NCBI RefSeq assembly: GCF_937616625.2
Contig: NC_065571.1
Span: 3,164,501-3,228,500 of the forward strand
Direction of reading: 5' to 3'
Origin: Mercurialis annua
Taxonomy: Eukaryota > Streptophyta > Magnoliopsida > Malpighiales > Euphorbiaceae
DNA: 64,000 bases
The notes beneath the pieces were generated by a model. The model was not told the origin of the DNA. It was given only the letters and a program-made list of their open reading frames with translations, and searched no databases. Of the stretch, positions 58,681 to 64,000 are shown piece by piece (the first letter of the stretch is position 1; every line of letters begins with the position of its first letter). The position numbers were made by a program, and so were the translations under genes.

Positions 58681-60969
58681 GAGAAAATTAGAGAAAATAC
58701 TCTTTTTTTGAAAATAATATGACTTCCTACCTCAATAAGGAAAAGATAAAAAAAATACCTCATTATTTTAATGTTTTTATTTTTTTACTCTAACACCTAT
58801 TTATATTATAATTATATCTGACTTTTATTGTTATTTTACTTTAGCCATATTTGACAACTATCATTTATTTTCTTTTTCTCTCTCTCCTTTTCTCTTTCTT
58901 CTTCATTCCTTTTGTTCTCATTCTCTACACTTTTTTTCCACCATTCTTTTTTTTTCATTTTATTCTTCTTCTTCATTCATTTTATTCTTCTTCTTCATTC
59001 ATTTTTTATTTTTATTTCTTCTTCATCGTTAATTCATCATTCCGTCGTCGCTCCGCCATCATTCCGCCGCTGCTCATCCGTTTTTCATATTCAATTTTAG
59101 CGTTTTTTCCTTGACTCGTGGTGATTAATACGATTTGTTTAACTTTCAGATCTAAATAAATTACTCTTGAATTTTCTCAATTTTAGATCTAAAAATCTGC
59201 ATTAAAAACGTTTTTATACACAAAAAATGATTTTCTGAAAAAAAACAGCTTCTGATTATCATATGAGTATCATCACTGCATTATCATGCAAGTATCATAA
59301 CACTGCATAAAAAATTAATTTTTTTATTAAAAAACAGCGTCTGATTATCATGTTATTATCATGTCGCATAACATTAATTATATGATTTATGATAAGGTTA
59401 TGATAATACAAATGTACGATAATGATAATAGTATGATAATGTTTTTATGGTAATATAATGATAAGCTTATAACAGTATGATAATATGATACTTACATGAA
59501 TTTTTTTTTACAAAATAGTGTCATATGATAATATTTTATCATATGATAACGAGATGATAATATTTATGGTACATATATGATAATATCTATGATAATGTAT
59601 GATAAAATAATGTCTGATTATCATGTCGTTATCATAACACTGGAGTATGATAATTAGATGATAATGAATTATGATAAGGTTATGATAACTGGATGATAAC
59701 GTACGTGAAAATAGAATTACAAAAAGATTCATGACACCAGTATGATAATCAGATGATAATAAAATAATAAAATTATGATAATAGTATGATAATATGATAC
59801 ATGTATGTAAAAATATGACAGAAAAATTATGATAATGAGATGATAATGTAAAGATAATATGATATCTGTATGAAAAAATAATTACAAAAAAATTATGATA
59901 ACGAGATGATAATGTGAAGATAATAGTATGATTATATGATACATGTATGAAAAAAACAATTACAAAAAAATTATGATAATAAGATGATAAAGTGAAGATA
60001 ATAGTATGATAATATGACCTTATTATACTTCATTATCATACTATTTTCTTCACATTATCATCTTGTTATCATAATTTTTATGTAATTATTTTCATATAGG
60101 TATCATATTATCATACTGTTATCATAATTTTATTATTATGTCGTTGTCATAACATTATTATTTAGGTACAATAATACATTATCATCTCGGTATCATATGA
60201 TTATATTAAGATAACGAGATGATAATACAGTGATAACAATATGATAATCAATTTTTTTGTAGAAAATCTTTCTTTTTACAGTGTTATGATAACAACATGA
60301 TAATACAGTGATACTTATATGATAATCAAAGACTGTTTTTTTTTTATAAAAAATTATTTTTTTTCTACAGTGTTATGATAATCATATGATAATCAGATAC
60401 TGTTTTTTTGCAGAAAATCGTTTTTTGTGCAGAAAATCGTTTTTTCATAATAACATCGTTTTTCATGCAGATTTTTAGATCTAAAATTGAAAAACAAATC
60501 AAAAGTAATTTATTTAGATCTGAATGTTATAAAAATCACAATAATCACCATAAATTAAAGAAAAGTTTGCTAAAATAAAATATGAAAGAACAATGCAGCG
60601 ACGATGGAGCAATGAAGAAACGGCGGTGGAGCGATGAAGGAACGAAGAAGAAAGAAAGAAAATGGAGAAGAAAAGAAGAAATAAAAAAGAAAAAGAAAAT
60701 TGACGAAGAAAAAAAGAAATAGAGAAGAAGAAGAGAGATGAGAGAGGAGAGAGAGAGAGAGACATATAAAAATATGACAGCTGTAACATGATAAGAGAAA
60801 TTATAATTAGAGTAAAAAATTAAAGAAAAGTAGGTATTATTATAATATAAACATGCTTTAGAGTAAAAAAATAAAAGCATTAAAATGATGAGGTGTTTTC
60901 TCTATCTTTTCCTTATTAAGGTAGGAAATCAAATTATTTTAAAAAATAGAGTATTATCCTAATCTTCTC
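58681..60969. mobile_element. Large fold-back Mutator-like element (2.3 kb) with 9-bp target duplication
   Basis: The ends GAGAAAATTAGAGAAAATACTC and (reversed) GAGAAGATTAGGATAATACTC start inverted arms of at least 530 bp. They match through ACTTCCTACCTCAATAAGGA/ATTTCCTACCTTAATAAGGA, the CT-rich block and AGATCTAAATAAATTACT. AAGAATAAA flanks both sides (58672-58680 and 60970-60978). The centre (about 59250-60420) is a dense array of imperfect ATGATAAT/ATTATCAT units, itself largely palindromic. No transposase frame; the ORFs in the arms are low-complexity CT-rich reads. Confidence 0.9.
59250..60420. repeat. Imperfect ATGATAAT / ATTATCAT array (core of the fold-back element)
   Basis: Dozens of TATGATAAT, GAGATGATAAT and inverted ATTATCATA words at irregular spacing. 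The orientation switches near 60020, where AGATAATAGTATGATAAT is followed by its inverted copy ATTATCATACTATTTTCT. Confidence 0.9.
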
Positions 60970-62476
60970 AAGAATAAATTTAGTTTAATTTGTCTCTAGC
61001 TACCTGCATAGAGAATGGATTTTGTTATGTTACGGAAAGACATACATTGGGCCGGTATCTGTCCGACCATCTTGGACCGAGCTTTAACCTTTTTTTTCCT
61101 ACTTTAAGTCAGTTTTGAACCCGAGCCCGTAATAAGTCTGTTTTTATATGTGGAATTGACCTTTTGTAATTGATTAAATTTTAATGTAGGTCAATCAACT
61201 TGATTTTACATAAATTTAATATATGAGCTGAGTTTAGAAAGAAAACATTAAATCTGAACTGAATTTAAACTTGCATTTTCAGAAATAAAGTCCAATTGGA
61301 TCTGATCTAATCCGAATCTGTCTAAAATGCGGTCTATGAACACATATAAAGTTAACCTATATAAGAGAATCATTAAATGGCTAAATGCTTTATTTGCTTG
61401 CAAGTTATTTGGAGATTTCTTAGGAAATTAATATTTTGTACTTAGGTAGTACGAAATCATTGCTTTTTTTAGTTCAAGATAAACTCAAACAATTCTCCTT
61501 TATCTTTCTTTTGCTATTGACAATTAATCACATGTTAAAACAATATCTGAAAAAACATGATTACTAATCATAGGAGTGGATATTAAAGCTAAAATTGATC
61601 GCGTGTTGAATCATTATAAAATTAAAAATATTACACTACCCAAAATAAAATATTATAAAAATTCAGTGATTGTCATTTACGCCACATAGGCAACATATTA
61701 CATGAAATTAGATAAAAAAATCCCGCTTTAAAAAAATTTAAATTCAATAATTAAATTGAAATAGATCAAATATCATGATCAAATAAAACACTACAAAAAT
61801 TTAAGGGATAATGTCAAAAAAATTCACAAACTTTACATGTTTTTCCATTTTAATCACGCAGTTTAAATTTTGTCATTTTCATACATGAACTACCACTTTT
61901 TTCCAAATTCATACACGGTGCTGACGTGTCACGGCTCCATTGGTGTAATTTGCTGAGGTGGAGGTCATTTACACCAATGAATGAGTGCCACCTCAGCGTC
62001 GTGTATGAATTTGGGAAAAAGTGATAGTTCGTGCATGAAAATGACAAAATTTAAATTACGTGATTAAAATGAAAAAATATATAAAGTTCGTGATTTTTTT
62101 TGATATTAATTCAAAATTTAATGATTTTCAAATTATCTATGCTGATTCTTAACGACATTTTTTGGTTTGTCAAAGGCTATAATTTCATCGGATATGGATT
62201 TCCAAGTTCAGAACACAATACCTAAGTGGGCCTCGGTTGAAGAAATTGGGCCCATGATGTACATTTCATAGAACAAGGGGTATGTTTGCTATAAGTTACA
62301 AAAAAACAGGTCAAATCAAAAATAACCTAAAACTGAGGGGTTCATATGTAACAAAAATAATAAAGCCTTAAATTTGTTTCATAAACCGCAAGTCACTCCC
62401 ATTCTCACATTGTCTTCTTTTTCAATTGTTTAAAATTTTAAATGATTCAGAGGTAAACAAGTTAAATTTTTAAGAA
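60970..62476. other. 1.5 kb spacer upstream of the SUV3-like gene
   Basis: Holds the Mutator-type MITE at 61805-62112, which ends 365 bases before the start codon, and GGGCCGG/GAGCCCG words near 61050-61130 that resemble hAT subterminal repeats. No gene seen. Confidence 0.55.
61805..62112. mobile_element. Palindromic Mutator-type MITE with 9-bp duplication
   Basis: Left GGGATAATGTCAAAAAAATT and reversed right GAATTAATATCAAAAAAAAT begin arms of about 140 bp that pair almost throughout (ATTTTGTCATTTTCAT, AATTCATACACG). AAAATTTAA lies at both flanks (61796-61804 and 62113-62121). No coding capacity. Confidence 0.88.
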
Positions 62477-63374
62477 ATGGCTTCTTTAGTTCTTCGTCTT
62501 CGGCATAAGAAAATTTCTTATTTGGGGCTCTCTCACCTTCTAAAAGGTTCAATTTCATAATCTTTGTAGTTTTTTTTCATGTTTCTTTAATTTTAGCATG
62601 ATTTGTTAGAGCTAATTCACAGTTAATAATGTTCAAGATTGGTTTCATGTTGGTTATAATAAGTTTTTATTCAATGAAATGTTTTACAAATTTATGTGTT
62701 CATAGCAGAGAAATTGGAGCCATGTGAGGTGAAGCTTGAATGCAATGTATTGAGACATTACAGCAGTGATAATCGTAGAGCTAAGATTGATCTTACAGAC
62801 TTGACGTAAGCATTGCTTTTTACTTGTTTTTAAACTTCTTGTAATTGTTGGGTTACTTAGGATCTTAATCTTTGATTGTGGTTTAACATTACTATCCTAT
62901 TAGCTAAATATGTTTATTAATTCAGTTGTCCTCATTCGTGGTACCCGAATGCTCGGAGAAAGCAGCGGAAGGTTTTTGTTCATGTGGGCCCCACGAACAG
63001 TGGTAAAACATATCACGCTTTGAAGCGATTAGAGTCGAGTTCATCTGGTATACTTTTAATTTTCTTTACTATAATTGTCATTGATGTTAGTATCCTGAGA
63101 TATTTAGAGAGAGCAATAATGGAGCAAATGAGGCATGAGAACTATGTTGATCTTCTATTGGCATTCTCTTTATCAATTGGCAGGGATATATTGTGGTCCT
63201 TTGAGGTTGTTGGCATGGGAGGTGGCAAAAAGGTTGAACAATGCACAAGTTCCTTGTGACTTGATTACAGGACAGGAAAGAGAGGAAGTTGATGATGCAA
63301 GACATAAGGCTGTGACCGTTGAAATGGCTGATGTAAACTCTGATTACAGTTGTGCTGTTGTTGATGAAATTCAG
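62477..63374 (+). CDS. SUV3: SUV3-type mitochondrial DExH-box RNA helicase, N-terminal part (continues past the window)
   Basis: Exons 62477-62546, 62709-62805, 62926-63047 and 63184-63374 (GT-AG) give the first 160 residues in frame; the rest lies beyond 64000. The start [22 protein letters not shown] is basic and hydroxylated, like a mitochondrial presequence. Then come [22 protein letters not shown], Walker [44 protein letters not shown] and motif II DEIQ, all diagnostic of SUV3. SUV3 unwinds RNA for mitochondrial turnover. The presequence region is short compared with Arabidopsis relatives. Exon 2 has a tandem TAGCAG acceptor (start 62706 or 62709). Plants often have two SUV3-like genes; which one this is cannot be fixed from the fragment. 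Confidence 0.9.
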
Positions 63375-64000
63375 GTATGATGCATCTGATTGGAAGAGTT
63401 GATTCTCGTCTAATCTTATCAATATATGTAAGACTCAAATGATCAGTTCAGATGCAGCATAGGAATAGCAGAATTCATACTGAAATAGACACATGTGTTT
63501 TTGGAATAGCAGCCTTTGATCCTTCATCACTTTGAAATATTCTTGATCAACCAAAATTTAACCAAATATCATTATCCTCTGTAAGTGTCCGTTTCATCTA
63601 GTTCTGAAACAAATTAGTATAACTTAGTTCTTATAATATATAGATTTGTACAGTCTTTTTTACTTTACCTAAAAGAAATAGTTGTATCTATGAGTGCTGA
63701 ATTTACATATTTTAGATTGTAGAAGTGGTGAAAATGTATGTTTGGTCTCTGGACCTGATATGATTCTAAATAAGTCATGATAAGGACTAGGCTTTCCATT
63801 CTAACATGTATGTATCATGAAGTATAGATTTTGGTACTTGGGACTTCTGTATTCATCAGCTAATTGGACTACCACTGTCAACTTCAAAATAGTTTAGGGT
63901 CTCTTTTGATGTCAAGGTAGGCAGTTATATAGTTCAACATCTCACATATAGCTTGTATGCAAATAACGGTTTCAACATAAATCCCAGTATGAGGTATTGG
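63375..64000 (+). other. Intron 4 of the SUV3-like gene (to window end)
   Basis: Follows the GTATGA donor after DEIQ. No piece of the next expected exon is visible, so the intron is at least 626 bp. Confidence 0.6.

Noticed and set aside
58851..59114. 87-codon Phe/Ser-rich ORF resembling a membrane protein
   Set aside because: Translation of the CT-rich part of the fold-back element's arm; the other arm gives the same on the minus strand.
59250..60420. CRISPR-like regular repeats
   Set aside because: Repeat units are 8-12 bp, imperfect and without unique spacers, in a plant genome.

Overview
The window is nuclear DNA from a flowering plant, most likely a eudicot. The genes are intron-rich with GT-AG splicing, the spacers are very AT-rich, and every recognisable protein is a land-plant family (xylogen-type LTPGs, STP sugar carriers, 7S vicilin, GeBP/storekeeper, SDE3). 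Several proteins look rosid-like, but the sequence alone does not fix the species.

Left third (1-24 kb), gene-rich. A cluster of GPI-anchored lipid-transfer proteins (edge gene at 1-283 minus; 2170-3381 plus; 4545-5427 plus) is followed by a 3.2 kb non-coding stretch and a GeBP/storekeeper-type regulator (8643-9794 minus). Next come an STP14-like galactose/hexose symporter (12951-15502 plus), a fourth LTPG (15871-16870 plus), the RNA-silencing helicase SDE3 (17198-20451 minus) and proteasome subunit beta type-2 (21828-23982 minus).

Middle (24-47 kb). Two Ole e 6-like secreted cysteine-rich peptides (26415-26842 and 32831-33258) sit in a duplicated segment of about 1.3 kb. They are separated by about 5 kb holding a 1.46 kb solo LTR and a decayed DUF4283/zinc-knuckle gene of LINE ORF1 type. 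Then come a five-exon vicilin storage protein (34141-36215 minus) and a ten-exon type I inositol polyphosphate 5-phosphatase (41384-44180 minus) with a GC-AG intron.

Right third (47-64 kb), mostly transposons: a 5'-truncated LINE with a 38-nt poly(A) tail, a tRNA-derived SINE, a hAT-like element, a 5'-truncated Copia element and a 2.3 kb fold-back Mutator-like element with a 9-bp target duplication. The window ends inside a SUV3-type mitochondrial RNA helicase (62477 onward, plus).

The strongest new observations are mobile elements whose ends and target duplications can be read base by base. They include a solo LTR inside STP14 intron 3 and three Mutator-type inverted-repeat elements with 9-bp duplications. 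No operon-like or defence-island system is present. All gene models were spliced by eye; every listed model keeps an open frame across its junctions.
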